From positions 1 through 64,000 of the forward strand of contig CABWZP010000003.1 in assembly GCA_902509965.1 (NCBI GenBank): 64,000 nt of DNA, in the 5' to 3' direction. This document shows, piece after piece, positions 23,335 to 33,441 of the stretch. The stretch comes from an uncultured SAR86 cluster bacterium (lineage in GTDB: Bacteria > Pseudomonadota > Gammaproteobacteria > Magnimaribacterales > D2472). The translations under genes were made by a program, and so were the position numbers. Under the pieces are notes generated by a model, which saw nothing but the letters and a program-made list of their open reading frames with translations, searched no databases and was not told where the DNA came from. Positions within the stretch are counted from its first letter, which is position 1. Each line of letters opens with the position of its first letter.

Positions 23335-24414
23335 ATGCTCTTTAATCCATATAAATTAAATAATACTTTATTGAGAAATAGAGTTGTAATGGCACCTATG
23401 ACGCGCAATCAGTCCCCAGGAGGCATTCCCACCGCTGATGTTGTTAGCTACTATGAAAGGCGATCTAAGGCCAAGGTGGGCCTAATTATCACTGAAGGCG
23501 TAGAAGTTAGTCATAAAGCTTCAAGCGCATATCCTAACGTTCCCAGGCTAGATACGCTTGCTGCTAGAGATGGGTGGAAAAAAGTTGTTGAAGGAATTAA
23601 AAATCATAATGGTGCTGTCGTAGCTCAGCTATGGCATTGTGGAGGCTTTAGAAAAGCTGGAATGGGTCCTGATCCCAAAGTTCCTGGGCATACAGCATCT
23701 GGTCTTGTTAGACCTGGTAAAAGAGTTGCTCATGCAATGACTCCACAAGATATCAATGAAACTATTGAAGCATTTGCATCTGATGCGAAATATTGTGAAG
23801 AAATAGGTTTTGATGGAGTTGAAATTCATGGTGCTCATGGTTATTTAATTGATAATTTTTTTTGGAGAGGCACTAACGAAAGAGAGGATTTATACGGCGG
23901 TTCAATTAATAATCGGTCTCAGTTAGCAACCGATATTGTAAAAGCAATTAGATCAAATGTTAGTGATAACTTTATTGTTGGTTTAAGATTTTCACAATGG
24001 AAACAACAAGATTATGAAGCTAAATTAGCATTGTCTCCAGAAAGTCTTAAAAAGGTCATTGGTCCTCCAACTGAAGCGGGTCTAGATTATCTGCATTCAA
24101 GCATGAGAAGATTTTGGGAGAGCGAGTTTGAGGGTTCAAAAGAAAATCTTGCCTATTGGACCAAGAAACTCACTGGTCTTCCTACAATTAGTGTAGGCAG
24201 TGTCGGCCTTGATTCAGACTTTATAGACATGAGTGCTCCAGCATCACCTACAAATATAGATATGGCTATTAGAGATATATCTAATAAAAAATACGATATG
24301 GTAGCAGTGGGTAGAGCACTTTTGGCTGATCATGAATGGGTTATTAAGATGCAAGAAGGAAGAGTTAAAGATGTTATCCCATATACTCAAGAAGCTTTAT
24401 ATAAGCTTTATTAA
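23335..24414 (+). CDS. Old Yellow Enzyme family NADH:flavin oxidoreductase
   Basis: NRVVMAPMTRNQSPGGIPTADVVSYYERRSK...GFDGVEIHGAHGYLIDNFF. Confidence 0.93.
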   Translation: MLFNPYKLNNTLLRNRVVMAPMTRNQSPGGIPTADVVSYYERRSKAKVGLIITEGVEVSHKASSAYPNVPRLDTLAARDGWKKVVEGIKNHNGAVVAQLWHCGGFRKAGMGPDPKVPGHTASGLVRPGKRVAHAMTPQDINETIEAFASDAKYCEEIGFDGVEIHGAHGYLIDNFFWRGTNEREDLYGGSINNRSQLATDIVKAIRSNVSDNFIVGLRFSQWKQQDYEAKLALSPESLKKVIGPPTEAGLDYLHSSMRRFWESEFEGSKENLAYWTKKLTGLPTISVGSVGLDSDFIDMSAPASPTNIDMAIRDISNKKYDMVAVGRALLADHEWVIKMQEGRVKDVIPYTQEALYKLY

Positions 24415-25623
24415 TTAATATTTACTAAAAATTAAGCTGGCATTAGTTCCACCAAATCCAAAAGAGTTACTCATTACCGAATGGAGCTCTTTTTGAATGG
24501 TTTCTTGATTAATATGTAATCCACTTGCCTCATCAACAATATCATCAATATTGATTGAAGGAGCTATAAAATTATCTTGCATCATCATTATTGAATAAAT
24601 TGCTTCTTGAGCACCAGTAGCACCCAAGGAATGTCCTGTCATTGATTTTGTAGAACTTATAATTGGAGCATCATTACCAAATACACTTTTAATAGCATTT
24701 AATTCTGCAATATCACCAACAGGAGTGCTTGTGCCATGAGTATTAATATAATCTACCTTTCCCCCGAAAATTTTTAATGCTTCTTGCATACATCTTTTTG
24801 CACCTTCTCCTGAAGGAGCTACCATGTCATATCCATCAGAATTCGCAAAATAACCTGTTAATTCCGCAAGAATATTAGCATTTCTCTTTTTTGCATGCTC
24901 TTCACTTTCAAGAATAACAATTCCCGCACCACCTGAAATTACAAAGCCATCTCTTTCTTTATCAAATGGCCTTGAAGCAGTTGCTGGCAAATCATTTCTT
25001 GAGGATGAAAGTGCTCCCATAGCATCAAACATAGAAGAGGATGTCCAATGTTCGTCTTCTGCTCCACCTGCAATGACAATATCTTGTTTTCCGCTTTGAA
25101 TCAGCTCAGCTGCATGCCCTATACAATGGGCGCTTGTTGAACAAGCTGAAGATATAGAATAGTTGACTCCCTTAATTTTTAAAGCTGTTCCTAATATTGC
25201 TGCAACAGTACTACCCATAGTTTTTGTAACAGCATAAGGGCCTATTCTCTTAGGACTTTTTGCTCTAGCAATATCGGAAGCAATAATCTGACTCTGAGAC
25301 GAGGCCCCTCCAGATCCAGCAACTATTCCTGTTTTTGGAGAATCTAAATCATCAGCATTTAAACCTGACATTGATATCGCTTCAAGAGCTGCTAGATACC
25401 CATAAGCTGCAGCATTGCTCATGAACCTTAATAATTTCCTATCTATAAAATTTTCAAGCTCTAGATTAATTGATCCAGATACATGACTGCGAAATCCCAT
25501 ATCAGCATAAGTCGCATTAGTAGAAATGCCAGAGTTTCCCTGTTGTAAAGATTGAATAACTTCAGATTTTGAATTACCTATGCACGAGATAATTCCATAA
25601 CCAGTGATGACTACCTTTTTCAT
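24415..25623 (-). CDS. fabB: Beta-ketoacyl-ACP synthase I (ATG at 25623 favoured)
   Basis: [16 protein letters not shown]...[23 protein letters not shown]; next to fabA. Confidence 0.93.
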   Translation of the reverse strand: MKKVVITGYGIISCIGNSKSEVIQSLQQGNSGISTNATYADMGFRSHVSGSINLELENFIDRKLLRFMSNAAAYGYLAALEAISMSGLNADDLDSPKTGIVAGSGGASSQSQIIASDIARAKSPKRIGPYAVTKTMGSTVAAILGTALKIKGVNYSISSACSTSAHCIGHAAELIQSGKQDIVIAGGAEDEHWTSSSMFDAMGALSSSRNDLPATASRPFDKERDGFVISGGAGIVILESEEHAKKRNANILAELTGYFANSDGYDMVAPSGEGAKRCMQEALKIFGGKVDYINTHGTSTPVGDIAELNAIKSVFGNDAPIISSTKSMTGHSLGATGAQEAIYSIMMMQDNFIAPSINIDDIVDEASGLHINQETIQKELHSVMSNSFGFGGTNASLIFSKY

Positions 25624-25624
25624 C

Positions 25625-26143
25625 TTAAAAATTACTTGTGTCCTTAAAAAGGCCAACTTTTAGATTTTCTGCAGAATAAACATGCCTTTCATCAACAAAC
25701 ATTTTTCCGTTTGCAAGACCAACTACAGCACCTCTATTAACTACTCTTTTTATATCTAATTCATACCTAACTTTTTTTGAAGTGGGAAGAACTTGGCCAA
25801 AAAATTTAACTTTTTCAGCGCCTAGCGCTCTTCCTACGCCAGGTAATCCGCTCCAAAGCAAGTAAAAGCCCAGCAACTGCCACATAGCATCAAGCCCTAA
25901 GCAACCTGGCATTACAGGATCGCCTTTAAAATGGACATCAAAAAACCACAAATCAGGATCTATATCAAGATGAGCAATAATCAAACCTTTGCTAAATTCT
26001 CCACTTGAATTATCAATAAGAGAAATATTATCAAACATTAGCATTTCTCTTGAGGGCAACTTTCCATCATCAGGACCAAATAAATCTCCTTCTGAGCATA
26101 GAATTAATTCTTCTTTAGAATATTTACTTTGAGGTTTAAACAT
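25625..26143 (-). CDS. fabA: 3-hydroxydecanoyl-ACP dehydratase
   Basis: [27 protein letters not shown]. Confidence 0.96.
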   Translation of the reverse strand: MFKPQSKYSKEELILCSEGDLFGPDDGKLPSREMLMFDNISLIDNSSGEFSKGLIIAHLDIDPDLWFFDVHFKGDPVMPGCLGLDAMWQLLGFYLLWSGLPGVGRALGAEKVKFFGQVLPTSKKVRYELDIKRVVNRGAVVGLANGKMFVDERHVYSAENLKVGLFKDTSNF

Positions 26144-27105
26144 TATTTTGTTCTCTCGTATGAAAACTTGCTTAAGTTTAACATCTCTTCTCTTACTTGT
26201 TTATTTTCTATTTTATTTGCTAACTTTTTAGATTTTTGAATGTAATTTAATAATAGTTCTTCTGTTTTATGATTTCCTCCAAGAGCTTCAATTTTTTCAA
26301 GAACTATAGATGTATTATATTTAGTTTGAACCCCTAAAAAACTTTGTAAAAATCTCTTATCATTCGTGTCAGCAGCCTTCATCGCAAAATAAAGAGGATA
26401 TGTTATTTTACCTTCTCTTAAATCTTGCAAAGTTGGTTTGCCTATATGTTTAGAGCTTTGAGAATAATCCAACATATCATCTTTAATTTGAAATGCTATT
26501 CCTAAATTTTTAGCAAAACTACTTACATTAGAAATATATTTTTTATCATTCTCATTAACTAAAATGGCTCCACACTTAGCAGAAGCCTCAAAAAGTCTGC
26601 CAGTTTTAAAGTAACTTATTTGCAAGAGCTCATCTAAAGTTACTTCTTTCTTACCAACTAAATCTAACTGTATAAGTTCACCTTTTGAAATATCATTCGT
26701 TGCTTTAGATAATTCGTTAAGTATTTTTAGGTTCGATAAATCAACCATCAGCATAAATGCTTTTGAATAAATAAAATCTCCCATCAGAACTCCATGAGAA
26801 TTAGTCCAAAAATTATTGATTGTTTTAGCTCCTCTTCTAAGAGGAGATTCATCAACCACATCATCATGCACAAGAGTTGCTGTATGCAAGAGCTCTATAA
26901 TTGCAGCAATTTGAACTCTTTTTGAAGTCTTTCTTTTATCTGGAGATGAAGCAATTAGACTTAAAAGTGGTCTCAGCTGCTTTCCATTTTTCTTAAAGAT
27001 ATAATCATATAATTCTTGTATAACGGTCTCGTTAATAATCTCACTCTTAATAAGTCTATTTACAAGTTGCAGTTCTTTTTTATATGAGTTATTTATTAAT
27101 TTCAT
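26143..27105 (-). CDS. ispB: Polyprenyl diphosphate synthase, octaprenyl type (start at 27105 favoured; AGGAG upstream)
   Basis: LLHTATLVHDDVVDESPLRRGAKT and QIKDDMLDY aspartate-rich motifs; divergent from rplU. Confidence 0.9.
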   Translation of the reverse strand: MKLINNSYKKELQLVNRLIKSEIINETVIQELYDYIFKKNGKQLRPLLSLIASSPDKRKTSKRVQIAAIIELLHTATLVHDDVVDESPLRRGAKTINNFWTNSHGVLMGDFIYSKAFMLMVDLSNLKILNELSKATNDISKGELIQLDLVGKKEVTLDELLQISYFKTGRLFEASAKCGAILVNENDKKYISNVSSFAKNLGIAFQIKDDMLDYSQSSKHIGKPTLQDLREGKITYPLYFAMKAADTNDKRFLQSFLGVQTKYNTSIVLEKIEALGGNHKTEELLLNYIQKSKKLANKIENKQVREEMLNLSKFSYERTK

Positions 27106-27141
27106 TAGTGCTCCTAATTGCATCAAAATTATACATAACTA

Positions 27142-27170
27142 TTGATAAATTCCTCATTAAAGCGTATATT
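27142..27170 (+). promoter_or_regulatory. Putative sigma70 promoter of rplU-rpmA-obgE
   Basis: TTGATA (27142-27147), 17-nt spacer, TATATT (27165-27170). Confidence 0.55.
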
Positions 27171-27193
27171 TTGCCACCTTTAGGAATATAAAC

Positions 27194-27514
27194 ATGTATG
27201 CAGTAATAGAATCAGGCGGAAAACAACACAAAATTGAGGAAGGAGAGTATCTTTCAGTTGATTTATTAAGTGATGAGCCTGGAAAAAAAGTTACCTTTGA
27301 CAATGTTTTGCTCTATGTTGATGATAAAAACGTTGAGATTGGTCAACCATATTTATCAAATGTTAAAGTTACAGCTGAAATTAAAGATGTTGTTAAGGCT
27401 GAAAAGCTTTCCATTTTAAGATTTAGAAGAAGAAAGCATAGTATGAGAAAGGTCGGGCACAGAGCCAGATATTCTCAAGTAGAAATTAAATCAATTAAAT
27501 TAGAGAGTAAATAA
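27194..27514 (+). CDS. rplU: 50S ribosomal protein L21
   Basis: [23 protein letters not shown]. Confidence 0.98.
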   Translation: MYAVIESGGKQHKIEEGEYLSVDLLSDEPGKKVTFDNVLLYVDDKNVEIGQPYLSNVKVTAEIKDVVKAEKLSILRFRRRKHSMRKVGHRARYSQVEIKSIKLESK

Positions 27515-27771
27515 TGGCACATAAGAAAGCAGGTGGTTCAAGTAAGAACGGAAGAGATTCCAATGCCAAAAGACTTGGCGTTAAAAGATACGGCGGCCAG
27601 CTTGTAAAAGCAGGAGAAATTCTTATACGTCAAAGAGGAACGAATACTCATCCAGGAATTAATGTAGGCATTGGTAAAGATGATACTTTATTTGCTAAAG
27701 CAGCAGGCGTTGTTCAATTTACTTATAAAGGACCTAAAAGCAGAAAGACTGCTAACGTTATTACTCAATAA
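27514..27771 (+). CDS. rpmA: 50S ribosomal protein L27
   Basis: [29 protein letters not shown]. Confidence 0.99.
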   Translation: MAHKKAGGSSKNGRDSNAKRLGVKRYGGQLVKAGEILIRQRGTNTHPGINVGIGKDDTLFAKAAGVVQFTYKGPKSRKTANVITQ

Positions 27772-27786
27772 CAGTTTCTTTTTATC

Positions 27787-28812
27787 ATGAATTTTATTGA
27801 CGAGGCCTTTCTCGAAGTTAGGGCCGGGAATGGTGGTGCAGGTTCAGTAAGTTTTAGGCGTGAGAAATTTATACCTTTTGGTGGGCCTGATGGAGGAGAT
27901 GGAGGAAAAGGTGCTGATATAATTTTCAAAGTTAATCTCAATAAAAATACTCTTATAGACTTCAGAAATACTAGAGTCTTCTCTGCCAAAAATGGTAAGC
28001 AAGGATCTGGAAAAAATATGTCTGGTGCTGCTGCTGATAATCTTATTCTTGATATTCCTCAGGGAACTGTAATTTATGATGATGCTTCAAATGAAATCAT
28101 ACTAGATTGTTGTGAAGTAGATCAGTTATATACAGTAGTTAAGGGTGGTGATGGGGGTTTAGGTAATGCTCGATTTAAATCAAGCAGGAACCAAGCTCCC
28201 AGAAAAGCAACTCCGGGTAACGAAGGAGAAGTGAGATTAATTAGATTAGAATTAAAGTCATTAGCCGATGTTGGCCTTGTAGGAATGCCTAATGCAGGTA
28301 AGTCAACGTTTCTAAATACGGTATCCTCAGCAAAACCCAAGATAGGCAGTTATCCATTTACTACACTTCGACCTCATTTAGGAACTATTCAAACTTCTGA
28401 TTCAAGTTATGTTATTGCAGATATACCTGGACTAATTGAAGGCGCGTCAGAGGGAGCAGGATTAGGCACAAAATTCCTTAAACATATATCAAGAACCGGA
28501 CTACTCCTGTTATTTATTGACCTCTATCCCGATGAAAATAATTCAACAATAGATCAAATTAGTGCTTTAAGAGGAGAACTAAAGTCATATAAAGAAGATT
28601 TAACTCAGAAAGAAGCTTGGGTTGTATGCAACAAAATTGATTTATTACCCAAAGAAAAATTAAGTGCATTAAAGATGTCTATTCCTAAAGCAGTAAGTAA
28701 GCTTGAAATAAAAAATGTTTTCTTTATCTCTGCAGCTACAGGAGAGGGAACAAAAGAGCTTTTAAATGCTCTTACAGAGGAAGTTGCTAATATTAAATAT
28801 GATTTAGCCTAA
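27787..28812 (+). CDS. obgE: GTPase Obg/CgtA
   Basis: FIDEAFLEVRAGNGGAGSVSFRREKFIPFGGPDGGDGGKGAD; GMPNAGKST. Confidence 0.98.
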   Translation: MNFIDEAFLEVRAGNGGAGSVSFRREKFIPFGGPDGGDGGKGADIIFKVNLNKNTLIDFRNTRVFSAKNGKQGSGKNMSGAAADNLILDIPQGTVIYDDASNEIILDCCEVDQLYTVVKGGDGGLGNARFKSSRNQAPRKATPGNEGEVRLIRLELKSLADVGLVGMPNAGKSTFLNTVSSAKPKIGSYPFTTLRPHLGTIQTSDSSYVIADIPGLIEGASEGAGLGTKFLKHISRTGLLLLFIDLYPDENNSTIDQISALRGELKSYKEDLTQKEAWVVCNKIDLLPKEKLSALKMSIPKAVSKLEIKNVFFISAATGEGTKELLNALTEEVANIKYDLA

Positions 28813-29067
28813 TGCTTTAACAGCTTTATTCAATCTACTCTTATAACGAGCTGCAGCATTTTTATGAATAACTTTTTTTGAAGCAGTGGAGTCAAGGATT
28901 TTTTCAGCTTTTAAAAGGGCTTCCTTTGCTTTAACTGGATCATTAGCATCAATCGAAGCTCTCACAGCTTTGACAGCTGTTCTAGCCATAGATCTTTGCG
29001 CATGTTTAAGCTTATATGTTGCAACATTTTGCTTAGCTCTTTTAATAGTTTGTTTCGAATTTGCCAT
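28804..29067 (-). CDS. rpsT: 30S ribosomal protein S20
   Basis: MANSKQTIKRAKQNVATYKLKHAQRS...KKVIHKNAAARYKSRLNKAV. Confidence 0.97.
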   Translation of the reverse strand: MANSKQTIKRAKQNVATYKLKHAQRSMARTAVKAVRASIDANDPVKAKEALLKAEKILDSTASKKVIHKNAAARYKSRLNKAVKALG

Positions 29068-29135
29068 AAGTGGAGCGTAGTTTAATGATGTAGACCATAT
29101 ATGTCCATATTTTTTTAATTATAAATTCCAAGAAA

Positions 29136-29484
29136 TGGTGGAGGCGGCGGGAATTGAACCCGCGTCCGCTAATCCTTCAGCCTAACTTCTACATGCATAG
29201 CTCACCCAATTAGCTTTTTAACTTTTGTGACCCGAGGAGCAGGGTACTAAAGCGAGCTTGATTAAGTTTAACCAAACTGTGTCCAAGCAACACAACTTGG
29301 CTAGACTATGTAATTTGCCGATGCTTCAAACCATAGTCAATTTTTGCATCGGTTAGCATTAAGCTGCTAAAGCGTAGTTGTCGTTATTTGCAACTAAATT
29401 TTTTGTAGTATGTTTTACAAGAATTACCACAATCTTGGCATGCGCTTCGGAGTCCAGTAGAAACGTCGAACCCTGTTCGCCCCC
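29136..29484 (-). ncRNA. ssrA: tmRNA, one-piece, tag ANNDNYALAA
   Basis: Minus strand starts GGGGGCGAACAGGGTTCGACG and ends AGCGGACGCGGGTTCAATTCCCGCCGCCTCCACCA; acceptor ends pair; tag ORF 29391-29359 GCAAATAACGACAACTACGCTTTAGCAGCTTAA. Confidence 0.97.
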
Positions 29485-29499
29485 ATTACAGGGAGCAGA

Positions 29500-29505
29500 A
29501 TTATA
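29500..29505 (-). promoter_or_regulatory. Putative -10 box of ssrA in the smpB-ssrA gap
   Basis: Perfect TATAAT on minus strand about 15 nt upstream of the mature tmRNA 5' end; no clear -35. Confidence 0.4.
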
Positions 29506-29510
29506 CCTTA

Positions 29511-29981
29511 TTAAGACCTAAGCTTAGAATTTTTTAAAATTCTTCCCTGATCTCTTTCCCAATCCCTTTTTTTAATATCTTGCCTTTGATCTCTATGTTT
29601 CTTACCTTTTCCAATAGAAATATCACATTTAATATGATTTTCTTTCCAATATAATGATGTTAAAACACAGGTAAGACTTTTTTGCTCAATAGTTTCACTG
29701 AGTTTCTTAATCTCTTTTTTATGTAGAAGAAGTTTTCTTGATCTTGTAGGGTCAATAACCTCATGTTTAAGTGATGCTGGAGGATCTATTTTCATCCCAA
29801 TTAACCAAGCCTCTCCTTTTTTTAGAGTCACATAGCAATCTTTTACATCTACTTTATTATTCCTAAGTGATTTAACTTCCCAGCCCTCTAATACAATTCC
29901 TGCTTGAAAAGAATCACTTAAAATGAAGTTTCTTGAAGCTGTTTTATTCTTTACAATAACTGGATCTTTTTGCTTTGACAT
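29511..29981 (-). CDS. smpB: SsrA-binding protein
   Basis: NKTASRNFILSDSFQAGIVLEGWEVKSLR; next to ssrA. Confidence 0.98.
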   Translation of the reverse strand: MSKQKDPVIVKNKTASRNFILSDSFQAGIVLEGWEVKSLRNNKVDVKDCYVTLKKGEAWLIGMKIDPPASLKHEVIDPTRSRKLLLHKKEIKKLSETIEQKSLTCVLTSLYWKENHIKCDISIGKGKKHRDQRQDIKKRDWERDQGRILKNSKLRS

Positions 29982-30038
29982 AACATTATTATGAATGCAC
30001 TAAAAACAACTGCAACTCTTAATAGGAATTAATTAATT

Positions 30039-30485
30039 TTGAATATTATAGAATTAAAAAAAACACTTGGTTACATGGGGTTTATACCATTTTGTTTTTT
30101 TTCAATAATGCCTTGGATAATTGGTGGCGAACTAGCAAATTATTCAATCTTAGCTCTTGCGCTATACAGCGCTATTATTCTTTCATTTCTTGGTGGTATA
30201 CCATGGGGATGGAGCGATAATAATTTTTCCCAAACAATAAACCTAATAGTGGGAATATCTTTTTCTTTATTAGGATGCCTTATCCTCGCTATAGCATTTA
30301 TAAATCTGATGGTAGCTTTATTTTTATGCCTTATAGGTTTTAATGGGTTTTATTATTTTGAAAGCAAAAGAGATATACTTTTTGATCAAAAAATAGAGTA
30401 CAAAGAGTTAAGAAAAATGCTCACAGTTTTAGTATCAATCTGTTTTTTAGTAACTATTGCTTATATAGTTAACCCTTATAGTTAG
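30039..30485 (+). CDS. DUF3429-like small membrane protein
   Basis: Several hydrophobic segments; YSAIILSFLGGIPWGW resembles the DUF3429 signature. Confidence 0.6.
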   Translation: MNIIELKKTLGYMGFIPFCFFSIMPWIIGGELANYSILALALYSAIILSFLGGIPWGWSDNNFSQTINLIVGISFSLLGCLILAIAFINLMVALFLCLIGFNGFYYFESKRDILFDQKIEYKELRKMLTVLVSICFLVTIAYIVNPYS

Positions 30486-30505
30486 ATTATTTTTAGGAAA
30501 TAAAT

Positions 30506-31858
30506 ATGGATAAGCTCTCAAAACTTAAAAGTCATGGTTCATGGGTAGGAAGATGGACTTTTATTTTAGCAGCTACAGGTTCTGCAGTTGGACTAGGTAA
30601 TATATGGGGCTTCCCTTATAAAGCTGGAACAAATGGAGGAGGAGCTTTTGTAATAATTTATTTATTATGTATTTTAGCAATAGGCATTCCAATAATGATA
30701 AGTGAAATAATTATTGGAAGAAGATCTGGAAATAGTCCAATCAATGCTATGCGATTAGTTGCAAGAGATTCTAATACCACTTCAGCTTGGCAAATTGTTG
30801 GCTGGAGTGGAATAGCGGCAGGAATCTTAATATTATCCTTTTACAGTGTTATAGCTGGAATCTGTTTAAATTATATATTTATTGCTGCCACATCAACTGG
30901 TGTAATTAACTCAGCTGAACAATTTGGAAATATTATTTCTTCTCCTCTAAACCTATTAGCCTGGCATACGTTATTCATGTTTCTAACGGCAACAATAGTC
31001 TCTGCTGGTATAAACAGAGGCATTGGAAGAATGGTAAAAATATTAATGCCAATGCTAGGAGTCTTGTTAATTTTTATGGTTATAAATGGAATTCTTAGCG
31101 GCGGCTTTGCCAGAGCATTCTCATTTCTTTTTGCTCCTGATTTTTCGCAAGTAAATTCAAATACTTTTCTAAGTGCAATGGGGCAAGCATTTTTTAGTTT
31201 AAGTTTAGGTATGGGTTCAATCATGGCTTATGGCGCATATATGCCAAAAGAACAAAAAATAATACCAACTTCTTTCACAGTTGCTTCACTAGATACATTG
31301 GTTGCAATATTTGCAGGCTTAGCAATTTTTCCAATCATATTTGCATTTGGATTAGAGCCGAATAGTGGACCAGGACTTGTTTTTGAGTCACTTCAAACCG
31401 CTTTTAATCAAATGTCTTATGGCCAAATTGTAGGACCGTTATTTTTTATACTTTTATCAGTTGCCGCATTAAGCTCATCTATATCATTACTTGAACCTGG
31501 AGTTGCATTTATTTCTGAAGAAGGATCTATGAGCAGAAAGTCAGCTGCAATATCAATTTCCCTTGTTACTTGGATATTGGGCATAGGAACAGTACTCAGT
31601 TTTAATTTATGGAGTGATTTTAATCTAACCCCCGGAAGAAACTTTTTAGATTCTATGGATTTTATTGCTAATCAGATACTTCTTCCCTTAGGAGGAATGT
31701 TGATAGCAATCTTTGTTGGTTGGTTTATGGATAAAAATCTTATAAACGAAGAAATTGGTGACGTTAATCCGATCCTATATAGCACATGGAGATTTTTTGT
31801 TAAGTTTATTGCCCCAATATCAGTTGCAATAATTTTCTACAATGCAATTTTTGGTTAA
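30506..31858 (+). CDS. Neurotransmitter:sodium symporter (NSS) family transporter
   Basis: GRWTFILAATGSAVGLGNIWGFPYKAGTNGGGAFVIIYL. Confidence 0.95.
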   Translation: MDKLSKLKSHGSWVGRWTFILAATGSAVGLGNIWGFPYKAGTNGGGAFVIIYLLCILAIGIPIMISEIIIGRRSGNSPINAMRLVARDSNTTSAWQIVGWSGIAAGILILSFYSVIAGICLNYIFIAATSTGVINSAEQFGNIISSPLNLLAWHTLFMFLTATIVSAGINRGIGRMVKILMPMLGVLLIFMVINGILSGGFARAFSFLFAPDFSQVNSNTFLSAMGQAFFSLSLGMGSIMAYGAYMPKEQKIIPTSFTVASLDTLVAIFAGLAIFPIIFAFGLEPNSGPGLVFESLQTAFNQMSYGQIVGPLFFILLSVAALSSSISLLEPGVAFISEEGSMSRKSAAISISLVTWILGIGTVLSFNLWSDFNLTPGRNFLDSMDFIANQILLPLGGMLIAIFVGWFMDKNLINEEIGDVNPILYSTWRFFVKFIAPISVAIIFYNAIFG

Positions 31859-32275
31859 ATGCCAAGCAAGTTTAATTATGAAGAATTTGTAGCCAAAGAC
31901 TCTAAAGAAGTTTTTGAATTAATTTCAAACTTTTCAGAGTATAAAAACTTTTTACCCGGATGCACGAATTCTGAAATTTTATCAAGCTCGGAAGAATATG
32001 AGATTGGAAAACTAGATTTTAATTTTTTCAATAAAGACTACACCATTGAATCTAAGAATATAAAGTCTTCGTCTGAACTAACTATAAAACAACTAAAGGG
32101 CCCTTTTAATTCTTTTGATGCCTCATGGAAAGTTACAAAAAAAGATGCAGGATGTTTAGTAAATTTCTCTGCAGAGTTTAAAGCTCCATTTTTTATGCAA
32201 CCTTTTATGCAAAAGAGTCTGATAGATATATTTGCTGGTAAATTTATTAATGCATTTATAGGCAGATTGCTATGA
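31859..32275 (+). CDS. ratA: RatA/Coq10-like START-domain protein
   Basis: Coq10/RatA-like sequence; gene order ratA-ratB-bamE. Confidence 0.85.
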   Translation: MPSKFNYEEFVAKDSKEVFELISNFSEYKNFLPGCTNSEILSSSEEYEIGKLDFNFFNKDYTIESKNIKSSSELTIKQLKGPFNSFDASWKVTKKDAGCLVNFSAEFKAPFFMQPFMQKSLIDIFAGKFINAFIGRLL

Positions 32276-32550
32276 AGATATTTTTTACTTATCAAGGAGA
32301 GCAAAAGAAATTCTTTTTTTCATTAGAGGTTTCAGAAAGCTCAACAGTGAGTGAAATATTAGAAATTCCTAGAGTTAAAAGGATCATAGAATCTTTATCT
32401 CATGAAATAGTCATTGGAGTTAATGGTGAGATTTTAGACGGCAACTTTAAACCTATTCCTGAAAGGTTTAGATTATCTGAGGGGCAGAGAGTTGAGCTAT
32501 ATCGGCCCTTAAATCAAGATCCAAAAGAAAGGAGAAGGCAAAAAGCTTAA
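32272..32550 (+). CDS. ratB: RatB/RnfH-family ubiquitin-like protein
   Basis: EGQRVELYRPLNQDPKERRRQKA signature. Confidence 0.9.
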   Translation: MKIFFTYQGEQKKFFFSLEVSESSTVSEILEIPRVKRIIESLSHEIVIGVNGEILDGNFKPIPERFRLSEGQRVELYRPLNQDPKERRRQKA

Positions 32551-32876
32551 TTAATATCCTCTAGAATCCAGCTATCAAGAAGTTCATTTGAATCAAAATA
32601 GAGTGTAAGTTTTTTATCAGAAATAACTAAATCACCAACTGTAACTTTATTAACATAGTCCCACCTATTTTTATGGAATGGGCTTTGAATCATGGCAGTA
32701 CCAAGAATGAACTTAACCTGATCTTTTGATAGGCCTTTAGCAAGATTATTAAGATCTTTTTCTTCATATAAATTGCCCTGAACAATAGGGACATTATAAA
32801 AACTAAATGTACTGCAGGCACCTAGAAAAGATAATGTAAGAATTACTGCGAAGATCTTTTTTTGATTTAGTTTCAT
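32547..32876 (-). CDS. bamE: Outer membrane assembly lipoprotein BamE
   Basis: Lipobox FLGAC; VPIVQGNLYEEKDLNNLAKGLSKDQVKFILGTAMIQSPFHKNRWDYV. Confidence 0.92.
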   Translation of the reverse strand: MKLNQKKIFAVILTLSFLGACSTFSFYNVPIVQGNLYEEKDLNNLAKGLSKDQVKFILGTAMIQSPFHKNRWDYVNKVTVGDLVISDKKLTLYFDSNELLDSWILEDIN

Positions 32877-32962
32877 TAATTAGCGATTTAAAAGTTATCT
32901 TTATATTTTGACAATATGGATTATACTTCGTTCTATAACAGATACGAAAATAAATTTAAAAA

Positions 32963-33379
32963 ATGTCAGAACAGAATTTTGAATTAAAAAAAACAGGTCT
33001 TAAGGCAACACTACCAAGAATACGTATTCTTGAAGTCCTTGATGCTACAAAAGGTGAGGAAGCTCACCTAAGTGCAGAAGATATATACAAAGAACTTTTA
33101 GCAGCTGGTGAAGATGTTGGCCTTGCAACTGTATATCGAGTCCTTACTCAATTTGAATCAGCTGGGATTGTTAAAAAGCATAATTTTGAAGAAGGTCATG
33201 CTGTTTATGAAGTAATTTCTGATGAACATCATGACCATATGGTTTCTATAGAAGATGGAACTATATATGAGTTTCATGACGAGATTATAGAAGAAAGACA
33301 AAAAGAGATTGCTGCAGCTAGAGGATTTGAGCTCGTCGAACATAGTATGGTGTTATACGTAAAGAAAATTAACTCATAA
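32963..33379 (+). CDS. fur: Ferric uptake regulator
   Basis: LKKTGLKATLPRIRILEVL...GLATVYRVLTQFESAGIV...HHDHM. Confidence 0.95.
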   Translation: MSEQNFELKKTGLKATLPRIRILEVLDATKGEEAHLSAEDIYKELLAAGEDVGLATVYRVLTQFESAGIVKKHNFEEGHAVYEVISDEHHDHMVSIEDGTIYEFHDEIIEERQKEIAAARGFELVEHSMVLYVKKINS

Positions 33380-33393
33380 TTTCCTAAAACCCA

Positions 33394-33421
33394 CTTGAAC
33401 TAAGCATATAAACCCCAATAT
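33394..33421 (+). promoter_or_regulatory. Putative sigma32 heat-shock promoter of grpE-dnaK-dnaJ
   Basis: CTTGAA (33394-33399), 13-nt spacer, CCCCAATAT (33413-33421); consensus CTTGAAA-N11-15-CCCCATNT. Confidence 0.65.
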
Positions 33422-33441
33422 ATTTTTTATTGGGAATAAAT

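Noticed and set aside
29526-29543. AGAATTTT-TT-AAAATTCT inverted repeat near the smpB 3' end
   Set aside because: Lies inside smpB coding sequence, is purely AT-rich apart from its ends, has a 2-nt loop, and is likely in this composition; not convincing as a terminator.
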